DNA of 64,000 nucleotides from an uncultured Lachnospiraceae bacterium (GCA_910579685.1 CAJTVN010000007.1:1-64000); one strand, 5' to 3'; counted from the first letter of the stretch, positions 25,835 to 34,996 are shown. A program made the numbers and translations. The notes: generated from the sequence alone by a model not told the origin.

Positions 25835-27154
25835 ATGTTTGAGGAAATAGGAAGAAAATTGTCCGGCATGGTGCGTATACCCACCGTGAGCGGAAAAGGA
25901 AATGAAGAGGATTACCGGATCGGGGCATACAGGGAGTATTTGGCAAAGGAATTTCCCAGTGTGTTTTCGCAGGCGTCAGTGATGCAGGTGGGAGAAGCCA
26001 GGCTGCTTAAGCTTGCGGGAAGCGGGGAAAATTCCAGGCCGGTGCTGTTTACCGGGCACATGGACGTGGTTCCCGTACAGGATACCGGGGTATGGAAATA
26101 TCCTCCATTTTCCGGTGAAATTGCGGAAGGGACGGTATGGGGCAGAGGAGCCCAGGACATGAAGGGGCCGCAGTGCGCCCTGCTCTCGGCTCTGGATGAG
26201 CTCCTTTTCGAGGGCTGGATCCCGAAGCGGGATGTCTGGCTCTACCTGTCCTGTGACGAGGAGGTGGGAGGAGAAACCACCGCAAAGGCGGCTGAATTGT
26301 TGAAAAAAGAAGGTCTTCACTTTGAAATTGTGTTTGACGAGGGCGGCACAATATGCGAAAATTTTATGGAGATAACAGACGGTAGGGCCGCTATGATAGC
26401 AATCGGGGAGAAGGGCTCCCTGGAATACCGCTTTACAGCATTGTCAGAGGGCGGACACTCCGCTTCCCCTCAAAAGGGGTCTGCGATTGTTCGGCTTGGG
26501 GAACTGCTGCATGAGGTGGAGCATATGGAGCCTTTCCGCCGTGAGCTCAGTGCGGGGAGCCGCGAGATGCTTCGTAAAATGGCGGCCTGTCACTCGGATG
26601 AGGAGCTGGCCGGAAACCTTCTTAAAGCCAGTGGGGAAGAGGGAGAATATCCCGTCCTTCGCCGGATATGCAGGGATGCGGATAATCTTCTGGGCTCCAC
26701 GATCGCCTTTACCATGATTGAGGGAGGCACGGCCTTTAACGTGATGCCAAAGAAAGCGGTTCTGACGGCAAACGTCCGGATCTCGGCGGCTGAGACCAAG
26801 GAGGAAGTGACGGCGAAGCTGGAGGCTCTTGCAGGGAAGCATGATCTGATCTGCGAATGTGCGGGCGGTAGGGACGCCGTGCCGGAGAGCAGTACAATGC
26901 AGACCGGTTACCGGATGATGGAAGCCTGTGTGAACGAGGCGTATCCGGATCTTCCGGTGATCCCCTTTATCCTGGGCGGCGGAACGGATTCCAGGTATTT
27001 TGCCCCGCTTACGGATGAGATTGTCCGTTTTTCCCCCATGCATGCCGAGCCCTGGCAGGGAAGAGGCGTTCATGGCGATAATGAGGCGGCCAACGTTGAG
27101 GATGTGAGGGATGCGGCAAAGTGCTATTACCTATTGCTTTCCAAATATCTGTGA
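25835..27154 (+). CDS. M20 family metallohydrolase (carboxypeptidase S-like)
   Basis: A 439-residue zinc amidohydrolase or peptidase, cytoplasmic (no signal peptide). The di-zinc motifs are visible: FTGHMDVVP (His-Asp), GRGAQDMKGP (bridging Asp), SCDEEVGGE (catalytic Glu and zinc Glu), and a C-terminal GGTDSRYF with later His residues. The inserted dimerisation domain covers about residues 200-320. Substrates of the family include N-acylated amino acids and dipeptides. Being encoded 4 bases after a sugar-type permease suggests the imported solute carries an amide or peptide bond; this is inference. Confidence 0.85.
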   Translation: MFEEIGRKLSGMVRIPTVSGKGNEEDYRIGAYREYLAKEFPSVFSQASVMQVGEARLLKLAGSGENSRPVLFTGHMDVVPVQDTGVWKYPPFSGEIAEGTVWGRGAQDMKGPQCALLSALDELLFEGWIPKRDVWLYLSCDEEVGGETTAKAAELLKKEGLHFEIVFDEGGTICENFMEITDGRAAMIAIGEKGSLEYRFTALSEGGHSASPQKGSAIVRLGELLHEVEHMEPFRRELSAGSREMLRKMAACHSDEELAGNLLKASGEEGEYPVLRRICRDADNLLGSTIAFTMIEGGTAFNVMPKKAVLTANVRISAAETKEEVTAKLEALAGKHDLICECAGGRDAVPESSTMQTGYRMMEACVNEAYPDLPVIPFILGGGTDSRYFAPLTDEIVRFSPMHAEPWQGRGVHGDNEAANVEDVRDAAKCYYLLLSKYL

Positions 27155-27221
27155 GCGGCCCCTTGGGTGATGCGGCAAACGTCCGAAGAACCTGATAATA
27201 TTGTGACGAGGAGAAATTAAA

Positions 27222-28403
27222 ATGAACGGATTTACGTTTCAATGTGGAACGAAGATGATATTTGGCAGGGAGACAGAGCTGTGTGTGGGAGAAGAGCTGA
27301 GACGGCAGGGGGCGTCGAGGGTGCTTTTCGTGTATGGAGGTTCCTCCATCAAAAAGAGCGGTCTGTATGACACAGTGGTAAAGGCCCTTGAAAAGGCGGG
27401 ACTTTTCTTTTTGGAGCTTCCCGGCGTGGTGCCCAACCCCAGGGTATCCCTGGTGAGGGAAGGAATCGAGATCTGCCGGAGGGAGAAGATTGATTTTCTT
27501 CTGGCCGTGGGCGGCGGAAGCGTGATCGACAGTTGCAAGGCCATATCCTTTGGCGTTTATTATGACGGGGACGTGTGGGATCTGATTTCCGGAAAGGTTC
27601 GTCCCGGACAGGAGAGAATTCCGGTGGGCGATATTCTCACACTGCCTGCAGCGGGAAGCGAGGAGAGCGACAGCTGCGTCATATCGGATGAGACGATCCT
27701 GGTGAAGGCGGGATTCGGTTCTCCTTTGATGCGTCCGGTGTTTTCCATCATGAATCCGGAGCTGACTTACACGCTTCCGCCTTATCAGACAGCCTGCGGG
27801 TGCATGGATATTATGGCTCATGCCATGGAGCGTTATTTCAGTCCAACGCCAGACGTGGAGATGACGGATCGGGTGACGGAGGCAATATTGACTACCGTGA
27901 TTCACAATCTGCCCATTGCGCTGGCTGAACCTGAAAATTACGCAGCCAGAGCGGAGATTATGCTCTGCGGAACCTGGGCACAGAACGATATGACGGGATG
28001 CGGCAGGATCCAGGACTGGTTCAACCACGGCCTAGAGCATCAAATCAGCGGTTTTTACGATATCGCCCACGGAGCCGGACTTGCGATTTCCTTCCCGGCA
28101 TGGATGGAATATCTGTGCGAAAAGAAGGAGTGCGTGCCAAAGCTTGCCCAGTATGCGGTCCGCGTCTGGAATGCGGAGATGAATTTTGAGGATCCTGCCC
28201 GGACCGCAAGGGAAGGGTGCAAGCGCCTGAAAAACCTGATCCGGGAGGCCGGGCTTCCCCTCACATTGAGAGAGGCGGGTGTGGGAAATGAGAGATTCGA
28301 AGAGATTGCGGATAATATGACGGACGGCGGAAGCCGCACCTGCGGCAGCTTTTATCAGATGGGCCGTGAGGATATCAGAAAACTGCTTGGGAGAATGGAA
28401 TAA
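27222..28403 (+). CDS. Iron-containing alcohol dehydrogenase (butanol dehydrogenase-like)
   Basis: A 393-residue group III dehydrogenase that reduces aldehydes or oxidises alcohols with NAD(P)(H). Nucleotide-binding GGGSVIDSCKAI is near residue 93. Metal ligands are likely in MDIMAHAMERYF and in LEHQISGFYDIAHGAGLAI. The N-terminus 'FTFQCGTKMIFG' resembles NADPH-dependent butanol dehydrogenases (BdhA/YqhD branch). It sits in the catabolic operon between the M20 hydrolase and a regulator. It may reduce an aldehyde generated from the imported substrate, or serve general fermentation. Confidence 0.9.
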   Translation: MNGFTFQCGTKMIFGRETELCVGEELRRQGASRVLFVYGGSSIKKSGLYDTVVKALEKAGLFFLELPGVVPNPRVSLVREGIEICRREKIDFLLAVGGGSVIDSCKAISFGVYYDGDVWDLISGKVRPGQERIPVGDILTLPAAGSEESDSCVISDETILVKAGFGSPLMRPVFSIMNPELTYTLPPYQTACGCMDIMAHAMERYFSPTPDVEMTDRVTEAILTTVIHNLPIALAEPENYAARAEIMLCGTWAQNDMTGCGRIQDWFNHGLEHQISGFYDIAHGAGLAISFPAWMEYLCEKKECVPKLAQYAVRVWNAEMNFEDPARTAREGCKRLKNLIREAGLPLTLREAGVGNERFEEIADNMTDGGSRTCGSFYQMGREDIRKLLGRME

Positions 28404-28406
28404 GAG

Positions 28407-29054
28407 ATGGATAAGTTGAAAGAAGGATTTACGCAGATAAAAAAGGAATCGCTCACTGACCGGATTCATGACAGTATCCTGGAAATGATTATCAAGAATC
28501 CATCGGATGAGGAACAGGTGCTGAATGAGAAAAGGCTCATGGAGCTGTTCGGAGTCAGCAAGGCGCCGGTACGGGAGGCCCTCATCAAGCTGTGCAGCGA
28601 GGGGGTTCTGCGCAATGTTCCCCGGTTTGGCTATATGGTCATCCGTATGAACGAGCAGGATATCAGGGATGCGCTTCGGATGCGTGTCCTTCTGGAGACG
28701 GAGGCCCTGGAAACCGCATTCCCGAATCTGGAAGAGAGAGAGCTGGCCGAGATCAGAGATCATGTCTCGAAGGCTGCGGCCAAGCAGAATGTGGACGTCT
28801 GGGAGGTGTGGGAGGACAACAAGCAGTTTCATCTGCTTTTGGCATCCTTCTCCGGGAACCGGATTCTGATGAAGCTTCTGCAGGAATGCATGGAGATGCT
28901 TACCAGGTCCTATGCCCAGAAAATGTGGGATAAAAGAAACAGTATGGCGGATTCCGTGGACGAGGCCCAGCACTATGGAATCTACCAAAAGCTCTGCGAC
29001 AAGGATCTGGAGGGAGCTATCGCCCTGCTGGAGTGCGATATCAACTCCTATTAG
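28407..29054 (+). CDS. GntR family regulator (FadR/FCD type)
   Basis: A 215-residue repressor. The N-terminal winged helix includes LTDRIHDSILEMIIKNPSDE and LMELFGVSKAPVREALIKL. The C-terminal all-helical FCD effector domain covers about residues 85-210; its likely metal-binding positions are in NKQFHLLLASFSG and in EAQHYGIYQKL. It begins 3 bases after the alcohol dehydrogenase stop, inside the operon, and probably senses a carboxylic acid intermediate of this pathway. The ACTAATAT repeats in the 19.8-20.1 kb spacer are possible targets, but no binding data are visible. Confidence 0.88.
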   Translation: MDKLKEGFTQIKKESLTDRIHDSILEMIIKNPSDEEQVLNEKRLMELFGVSKAPVREALIKLCSEGVLRNVPRFGYMVIRMNEQDIRDALRMRVLLETEALETAFPNLEERELAEIRDHVSKAAAKQNVDVWEVWEDNKQFHLLLASFSGNRILMKLLQECMEMLTRSYAQKMWDKRNSMADSVDEAQHYGIYQKLCDKDLEGAIALLECDINSY

Positions 29055-29062
29055 GAGGGAAA

Positions 29063-29950
29063 ATGAAAGAAGAATTGTGTTATGTGGGGATCGCCATGCA
29101 TCCCCAGGCCAGAAAAAGGCTGGAGGAACAATATGAGGTGACAGATGATGAAAGCCGGATCGGACAGGCCCGGGCAGCCATCTGCTATGGCGTTCCAATG
29201 GAATGGACGCTGCCCGGAAAGGCGGAAAAGCTTTCGGCAATAGGCTGCCATTCCTGCGGCGAGGTACAGGGAAAATGGGTGCAGGAGAGAGGAATTCGAC
29301 TTACCCTGGCGGACAGCCTGTGGAGAACCGTGGCCGAGCACACCCTTGGCCTTATGATGGCCCCAGCCCGAAAGATTCCTCCGGCGGACCGGGCGATCCG
29401 GGAGGGAAAGTGGAAGGAGCATGTCACGCTCAAGGAGCGTTTTTCCGGCTTTGACTTTCAGGGAAAGACCCTGGGAATTCTGGGAATGGGCCAGATCGGG
29501 AGAGAGCTTGCGGATCTGGTAAGAGGCTTTCGGATGCAGGTGCTGTATTATGATATCGTACGGGCGCCGGAAGAGACGGAAAGGCGGCTTAACGTCTCAT
29601 TTCGCACGTTTGACGAACTGATGAAAGACTCGGATTATCTGTGCATTCTGGTTCCCCTTGCGGACGAGACAAGAGGTTTGATGGGCAGGGAGGTTTTTTC
29701 CATGATAAAAAAGGGCTGCATCCTGATCAATACGGCCCGGGCGGGAATCCTGGACGAGGAGGCCTTTCTGGAAGCGCTTTCTGACGGTACGCTGGCAGGA
29801 GCCGGCCTGGACGTTTTCTGGGATGAGGGCTGCCTGCAGAAGAAGGAGCTTACGGAAAGGGACAATGTGGTGATGACGCCTCATCTGGGCGGCTCCACCT
29901 ATGAGTGTGACCTGGCGCTGGTGGAGGGAGTGATTGCGGGCGCTCAGTGA
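29063..29950 (+). CDS. D-isomer-specific 2-hydroxyacid dehydrogenase
   Basis: A 295-residue NAD-dependent dehydrogenase. The Rossmann motif is GILGMGQIGREL near residue 140. The catalytic Arg is in NTARAGILDEEA, and the His is in MTPHLGGSTYE. The acidic position normally filled by Glu of the 'VFxxEP' motif reads DVFWDEG, slightly diverged. It is shorter than SerA and has no ACT domain, so a glyoxylate/hydroxypyruvate-type or pathway-specific reductase is more likely than phosphoglycerate dehydrogenase. The ATG at 29063 follows TAGGAGG. It is the last gene of the catabolic block and precedes a strong terminator. Confidence 0.87.
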   Translation: MKEELCYVGIAMHPQARKRLEEQYEVTDDESRIGQARAAICYGVPMEWTLPGKAEKLSAIGCHSCGEVQGKWVQERGIRLTLADSLWRTVAEHTLGLMMAPARKIPPADRAIREGKWKEHVTLKERFSGFDFQGKTLGILGMGQIGRELADLVRGFRMQVLYYDIVRAPEETERRLNVSFRTFDELMKDSDYLCILVPLADETRGLMGREVFSMIKKGCILINTARAGILDEEAFLEALSDGTLAGAGLDVFWDEGCLQKKELTERDNVVMTPHLGGSTYECDLALVEGVIAGAQ

Positions 29951-29987
29951 GCGGAGAGCCTTGTTGACGAGAGGAAGAAAAAAGAAA

Positions 29988-30014
29988 CGGGCGGGGTACT
30001 TTTGAACCCCGCCC
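29988..30014. terminator. Bidirectional terminator
   Basis: GGGCGGGGT and ACCCCGCCC form a 9-bp GC-rich stem around an 8-base loop, between the hydroxyacid dehydrogenase (plus) and the DUF2791-type ATPase (minus). T-rich sequence follows on the minus-strand side. Confidence 0.85.
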
Positions 30015-30043
30015 GAAAATTACTCTCATTTCAGTTAAGAACT

Positions 30044-31237
30044 CTACTCGGTATCCTCGATCTCGGGCACATCCTCCGCAAAGGTCTCCTGGCCCAGTTC
30101 GTTGATGGTGGTTTTCCCCGCCTTCCCGTACTGGTAGAGCTGGTCCAGAAACTCTATGGCCGCCCGGATCTTGGTGCGCAGAAGGTAGCCTCCGGACTGC
30201 GTGGATTCCGCAAGGCTGGCCACGGAAAGATTTGGCGTCCATCCATAGGCTCTGCCGTGAAAATCCTGGATTTTACAGAGCACCTCATTGACCTCATCCT
30301 TCGTGAGAGGAAGGAGCTGGGGAGCCCTGACAAGGAGATCAAGAACGGTTTTTATGGGCTCCGGTTCGTCCGGATAAATGGCTTCCAGATTCTCGTACTC
30401 GTGTTTGCCCTCGATCACGTCCTCCGTGTAGGAAGCGCTGAGGGCAAAGATGGTAAAGGCCGATTCCGGACATTTTTCGGGAAGAAGAAACTGCGCCATA
30501 TTGCGGTAGGCGTTAAGGCGGGCCTTTTTGCCAAGGCGGCCCATGAGCTCCGTCTCATCGATGAGAATTACCCATCCGTGATAACCCATCTGAAGGAAAA
30601 GGTGGCTCATGAAGGAAAAATAATCGCCGCAGTGCCTGGTTTTGGTAAAGTTCGTGTTGTATTTGACCGGCTGGTTGAAAATACGCCGGTAAATCTTTTT
30701 CAGAGGGGCGCTTGCGATAAAATCCCCCTCTAGGTCAGCCTGCAGCAGGAACTTTTCGTCAGAGTCCTCCGTATTCAGATAGGAGCGGAACAGGTAATAC
30801 AGCTTATCCGTTTCCAGATGCTTTACCGCATAGAGAAGCATCTCGTTGGCTATGGGGCTGTTGGCGGATACCTTTTCCAGCTCGTGCATGAAACCCGGCT
30901 GTCTGCGCATGGGCAGATAGGTGTTCCGGATGATCTTCTGGTAGACCAGATAGAGCTTGTCCATAGGCGTTTCCTTGCTCAGCGAGAGATAGGAGACCAC
31001 CATGTTATTGGAGTGGGCCAGGTTAAAAACCGTGTTTAAAAGATGGGTCTTTCCCTCTCCGTATTTTCCGCTTATGATCATTCCGCTGGACTTTCCCTGA
31101 TCGCATACCTGATCGAGACGATCGGAAATTTCCTTCATGATCCTTGGGCGCGCCTCGGAAAAATACTGGCCGACGGCCCGGGAAGGAATGCCGGAGCGCA
31201 GCGCCTCGATGATATGTCTGGCTTCTTTGTCATACAT
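30044..31237 (-). CDS. BREX-type/DUF2791 P-loop ATPase
   Basis: A 397-residue cytoplasmic ATPase. The N-terminus ARHIIEALRSGIPSRAVGQY and the Walker A GKYGEGKTHLLN near residue 65 match the DUF2791 (BREX ATP-binding) family. Walker B is WVILIDETELMG near residue 235. FTIFALSASYTEDV is probably the sensor strand. Related domains occur in the much larger BrxC/PglY and in clusters with TerB proteins and helicases. The ATG at 31237 overlaps the end of the preceding ATPase gene; an in-frame TTG at 31246 is too close to the ribosome site. It is third in a minus-strand operon. Molecular function unknown. Confidence 0.82.
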   Translation of the reverse strand: MYDKEARHIIEALRSGIPSRAVGQYFSEARPRIMKEISDRLDQVCDQGKSSGMIISGKYGEGKTHLLNTVFNLAHSNNMVVSYLSLSKETPMDKLYLVYQKIIRNTYLPMRRQPGFMHELEKVSANSPIANEMLLYAVKHLETDKLYYLFRSYLNTEDSDEKFLLQADLEGDFIASAPLKKIYRRIFNQPVKYNTNFTKTRHCGDYFSFMSHLFLQMGYHGWVILIDETELMGRLGKKARLNAYRNMAQFLLPEKCPESAFTIFALSASYTEDVIEGKHEYENLEAIYPDEPEPIKTVLDLLVRAPQLLPLTKDEVNEVLCKIQDFHGRAYGWTPNLSVASLAESTQSGGYLLRTKIRAAIEFLDQLYQYGKAGKTTINELGQETFAEDVPEIEDTE

Positions 31238-32405
31238 CCTTCTCAACCTCCTTCATTGCGTTCTGGATCAGCTGCGGGATCCCCACAGAGGCAGTCCGGG
31301 CCTTCTGAACAATCTCTCCTGCCTCCTGCATGGAAAGAGGCAGGACGGGGGAATTTTCCAGCTGCCTGAAAAAGCTTTCCGAGATGGAGACAATTACCTT
31401 GGGCGTGTATTCCTGGGCCGCCAGACGGTCCAGATCCACCATATCGGTAAAACGGTTGAAGCGCTCTCCCACGATTTCGTTCTGTATTCTCATCCACAGT
31501 GCCTGATAGGACTTAAGGCCGGCGTTTTCGTCATCCATCAGCTGCCGGTCAAAGGAAAGCACGAACATGATATTCCGCATGCTGTCAATGTCGTCAATCA
31601 GCTGGCGGATGCTCTCGTAGGTATCCTCCCGCTTCATCTTCGTGTAGTGTACAGCCTCTAAGCTGGAACGGCTGATCAGGATTTCCAGATCGTCAATCGT
31701 AATAAACAGACCGGAATATCCGCCCATGCGGATCAGCTCGGCCAGAGAGCGGAGCATGTGCCTTGCGTTGTATCTGGTGATGCGGCTGGGATAAAAATCC
31801 ATGGCCCGCAGCTGTGAGAGCTTGACGGTGCGGTCTCCTTCCAGCCAGGCAAGAAGCAGCTCGCGGTTCTGATCCTCCAAAACAGGATAGCCGATAAGGC
31901 TCCCGGTCAGCATACTGCAGGCGAGGGCAAAATTGTTGTCAAGCACGGGATTGTTCAGGAAAATCTGGCGCAGCTGGGTGCGGATTTCTCTCTTGGTCAG
32001 AGCATCCCCCATCCCGTTCTGGGACAGATAGTCGATAAACTTCATCCCTTGCGGGATGTCGCCGCAGTCAAATCCCATTTCCCGGATCAAATGGCGGCTG
32101 ACTGCCTCAAGACAGTCAAAGATTCCGCACTGGCGGAAGATTTCCACATAAATTTCCCGGAAATCATGCATCCACACGTCCTTTGCGGAAAAGTGGACGG
32201 TTTTGTAGTTTTCAACCTTGGCAAGGGCGGCGGTAAGGCGCAGAAAGTGTGTTTTGCCGCTGCCTTTTCGTCCGGTCACAAACTTGATTTTACTGCCGCC
32301 GTTTTTTATGTATTCCTGAAGGTATTTCTCCTTCCAGAAATCAGTGAGGAACGAAATTCCGCAGTCCGGCAGTCCCGATGAGGAAAATTCCTTAAATTCA
32401 GACAT
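31230..32405 (-). CDS. Second P-loop ATPase of the DUF2791-like module
   Basis: A 391-residue ATPase distinct from, but organised like, the next gene in the operon. Walker A is TGRKGSGKTHFLR near residue 45, Walker B is LFITIDDLEIL near residue 230, and IMFVLSFDRQLMDD looks like a sensor strand. Two ATGs (32408 and 32405) are in tandem; 32405 gives better spacing to AAAGGGGA. Its last 8 bases overlap the third gene, implying coupled translation and perhaps a hetero-oligomer. The pair resembles ATP-binding subunits of phage-defence islands, but no known system with exactly this arrangement comes to mind. Confidence 0.75.
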   Translation of the reverse strand: MSEFKEFSSSGLPDCGISFLTDFWKEKYLQEYIKNGGSKIKFVTGRKGSGKTHFLRLTAALAKVENYKTVHFSAKDVWMHDFREIYVEIFRQCGIFDCLEAVSRHLIREMGFDCGDIPQGMKFIDYLSQNGMGDALTKREIRTQLRQIFLNNPVLDNNFALACSMLTGSLIGYPVLEDQNRELLLAWLEGDRTVKLSQLRAMDFYPSRITRYNARHMLRSLAELIRMGGYSGLFITIDDLEILISRSSLEAVHYTKMKREDTYESIRQLIDDIDSMRNIMFVLSFDRQLMDDENAGLKSYQALWMRIQNEIVGERFNRFTDMVDLDRLAAQEYTPKVIVSISESFFRQLENSPVLPLSMQEAGEIVQKARTASVGIPQLIQNAMKEVEKDV

Positions 32406-32456
32406 CATGATCCCCTTTCATCTATGGTGGGGCGCTGCGAAGCGGCGCATGAATGT

Positions 32457-33221
32457 TTAGTAGAAGCAGATGGTGCTGAGGAACTGCTCCTTCCCGTTCT
32501 GATCCAGAATACGGATGGCTTTTTTCTCATTTCGGCAGGGACCGAACTGAAACGGCCGTCCGTTTTTCGTCTCTTCCAGATGGGCAATGTACAGCCTTGC
32601 CAGGTCAAAGGCAAAGCTCTGCTGGTCATAGTCCTTGCGGAAACGGCTCATGGGGGCCAGGAATTTGTACAGGGTAGTCAGATAGATATCCGCTCCGGCG
32701 CGCTTGCCCATTTTGAGTGCGGCCATGTCATAGGCATCACCCAGCTCGCCGGCAAAGACTTCTGGCCTGAAAGGCGCTCTGTTGAGTTTTTCCTGACCTG
32801 TGCGCACAAGCTCCACGAAGCTCTGGGGACGCATGCACTGCACCTTCTTGCGGTCAAGGTAAAGATCCTGATTTTCGGCGTCAATCCTGACGCGATAGGG
32901 GAACATCTCATAGATCGGAGATTCGCCCTGGACATCCACTCCCTTTTCCTGGCACAGCTCCAGCATCTGGCTGGCAAACTCGCCGCTTTCGAAATAAGAT
33001 TTTGTGTCGAATCCGTTGACCGTCTCCTTCATGCTGTCGACAGACGAGGAAAGGGCAGCGGCAGCCTGCGCCATGGATTCAAGATTCCTGGAAAGATTCT
33101 TCATATCCCCGCTTTCCACATCCTTTCCCACGGCTTTAAAAAGCTTTTGAAGGGAAGCGAGGGAATCCTTTGTGGATTTCTGGATCGGCTGCAGGTCTTC
33201 ATAAAAATTTTCGTAATTCAT
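32457..33221 (-). CDS. Unknown protein, first gene of the ATPase-helicase module
   Basis: A 254-residue soluble protein I do not recognise. Residues 1-85 are predicted helical and may form a coiled coil (SLASLQKLFKAVGKDV, RNLESMAQAAAALSSS). A mixed alpha/beta part follows from about 95, including YRVRIDAENQDLYLDRKKV. The C-terminus is FLSTICFY. It has no transmembrane segment and no nuclease motif. The ATG at 33221 follows GAGG. It lies 51 bases upstream of the second ATPase and is divergent from the helicase, with a ~206-base spacer that should hold both promoters. It may be a substrate-recognition or structural subunit; that is inference. Confidence 0.7.
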   Translation of the reverse strand: MNYENFYEDLQPIQKSTKDSLASLQKLFKAVGKDVESGDMKNLSRNLESMAQAAAALSSSVDSMKETVNGFDTKSYFESGEFASQMLELCQEKGVDVQGESPIYEMFPYRVRIDAENQDLYLDRKKVQCMRPQSFVELVRTGQEKLNRAPFRPEVFAGELGDAYDMAALKMGKRAGADIYLTTLYKFLAPMSRFRKDYDQQSFAFDLARLYIAHLEETKNGRPFQFGPCRNEKKAIRILDQNGKEQFLSTICFY

Positions 33222-33427
33222 TTTTTCATCCTCTTCTTTGTTGAAATTTTGTGGAAAAGCTGCCACGAACAAAAACTATAAAAAGTATATAGGAAATGCG
33301 AGGAATTTTCAATGTTTTTTCTCTGATCCGTTTATAAACAGAGAGCGATATGGTAGTATAAGAACAGTCTGATGGGATCGGGAAGAAAATGGCAGGTACG
33401 GAATAGCGTGAGGAAGCGGGAGAAGGC

Positions 33428-34996
33428 ATGAAAAAGGAACTTTACAGATGGCAGGAGGAATGTCTGAAACGGTGGATGGCAGCAGGCGGCCGGGGCATGG
33501 TGCAGGCGGCCACGGGCTCCGGAAAGACGTTTCTTGCCCTGACGGCGGCGCAGCGGCTGGAAAAGGAGCCGGGCGGCAGACTTAAGGTGAAGATCGTCGT
33601 CCCGACCGGGGCGTTGATGAGGCAGTGGGGCCGGGAGCTTCGGGAGTTTCTTTCAGATGCCGGAGGGGGAAGCCCTTTGGGTTTCCAGCCGGATATCGGG
33701 CTTCGGGGCGGCGGGGAGAAGTCGAATCCCGCTCATAAATACATGATCTATGTGATCAATTCCGCAAGATATGAGCTGGCAAGACAGATCCTGGCCGAAT
33801 TGAAAGAGGGCGGGCGTATCCTGCTGATCGCAGACGAGTGCCACCGCTATGAGAGCGGTCAGAACCGTCTGATTTTTGAATTCATGCCTTATATAGAGCC
33901 GTATGCGGACAGATTCTTTTCCCTGGGGCTTTCCGCCACGCTGCCCGGTGGGGAAGCCGGACGTTTCCTCTCATCGGTTCTCGGCTCCCGGATTTACAGC
34001 TATGGGATTGCAAAGGCCGCCGCTCTGCACACGGTCAGCAAATACGATATTTATCATATCGGGCTGTCCTTTGGGAGGGAAGAGAGGGACGAGTACGAGG
34101 AGCTGACAGACCGTATGACGATTACGTACGGCAAGCTCCTGAAAGCCTTTTCTTATCTGAGGGGATTGAACCAGAAGGAACTCTTCGAGATGCTGCGCTC
34201 GCTGTCAGGAGGAAGAGACCGCAGGGCAGCGGATCTGGCAAGCCTTTATATGGGCCTTGCCTATAAAAGAAAGAGGCTGGTGTGCCAGGCGTCTGTCAGG
34301 ATTTATTGTGCCTGCGATCTGATAAAGAGGCTGCCTGTGGGCGAAAAGATCCTGATTTTCGGGGAGAGCATCCGCCAGGCGCAGGAGCTGTACGCTCTTC
34401 TGGAGAGGAGGCATGAGGGGAGAGTGGGACAGTATCATTCCCGGATGGGAAGTCAGGCCAACCGGAACACGCTGGAGCGCTTCCGGTCCGGAGATATCCG
34501 GATTCTGATTGCCTGTCGGGCGCTGGACGAGGGTCTGGATGTGCCGGATGCCAGTGTGGGAATCATCCTCTCATCAACCGCAACCCAGAGACAGCGTATC
34601 CAGCGCCTGGGCCGGGTCATCCGAAAAAATGAGGGAAAAGACAGGGCTTCCCTTTACTATCTACATGTTCAGGAAACCTCGGAGGATGCCTGCTACCTGC
34701 CGGGCGGCGGAGAAAACTGTATCCTCGAGCTGGAATATCTGCCGCAGACCGGGGAGTTTTATAATGAGTCTTATGAGAGGGCGGCCGGAAGATTTCTGGA
34801 AGAAGTAAAAACCTCCGGTGCGGATGAGGACAAAATAAAGGAGGTATGGCGCTGCCTGCAGCTGGGAAGCGTCCGGGCAGACTGGATGCGCAGGGACGGC
34901 GTCGTGGAAGAAAAGATAAGGCAGGCGGAGAGCAGAAGGGAGCGGAATTACTGGGTCTGCATGAAAAGGCTGCGCAGGATTGCGGAAAATATCTGA
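33428..34996 (+). CDS. SF2 DEAD/DEAH-type helicase (XPB/RAD25-like)
   Basis: A 522-residue ATP-dependent helicase or translocase. The motifs in order are: YRWQEECLKRW (Q-like), AATGSGKTF (I, near residue 28), LLIADECHRY (II), LGLSATLPG (III), ILIFGESIRQAQELY (IV region), ACRALDEGLDVPDAS (V) and QRIQRLGRVIR (VI). About 150 residues between the RecA lobes are a helical insertion. There is no nuclease domain. It is divergent from the three-gene ATPase operon and separated from the HAD gene by a short convergent gap. The arrangement suggests it works with the ATPases on DNA, as in BREX- or Ter-associated islands. Confidence 0.87.
   Translation: MKKELYRWQEECLKRWMAAGGRGMVQAATGSGKTFLALTAAQRLEKEPGGRLKVKIVVPTGALMRQWGRELREFLSDAGGGSPLGFQPDIGLRGGGEKSNPAHKYMIYVINSARYELARQILAELKEGGRILLIADECHRYESGQNRLIFEFMPYIEPYADRFFSLGLSATLPGGEAGRFLSSVLGSRIYSYGIAKAAALHTVSKYDIYHIGLSFGREERDEYEELTDRMTITYGKLLKAFSYLRGLNQKELFEMLRSLSGGRDRRAADLASLYMGLAYKRKRLVCQASVRIYCACDLIKRLPVGEKILIFGESIRQAQELYALLERRHEGRVGQYHSRMGSQANRNTLERFRSGDIRILIACRALDEGLDVPDASVGIILSSTATQRQRIQRLGRVIRKNEGKDRASLYYLHVQETSEDACYLPGGGENCILELEYLPQTGEFYNESYERAAGRFLEEVKTSGADEDKIKEVWRCLQLGSVRADWMRRDGVVEEKIRQAESRRERNYWVCMKRLRRIAENI

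Noticed and set aside
30044..34996. A complete BREX locus
   Set aside because: Only the ATPase domain relationship is present; pglX, pglZ, brxA, brxB and brxL are missing, so it was reported as a distinct module.
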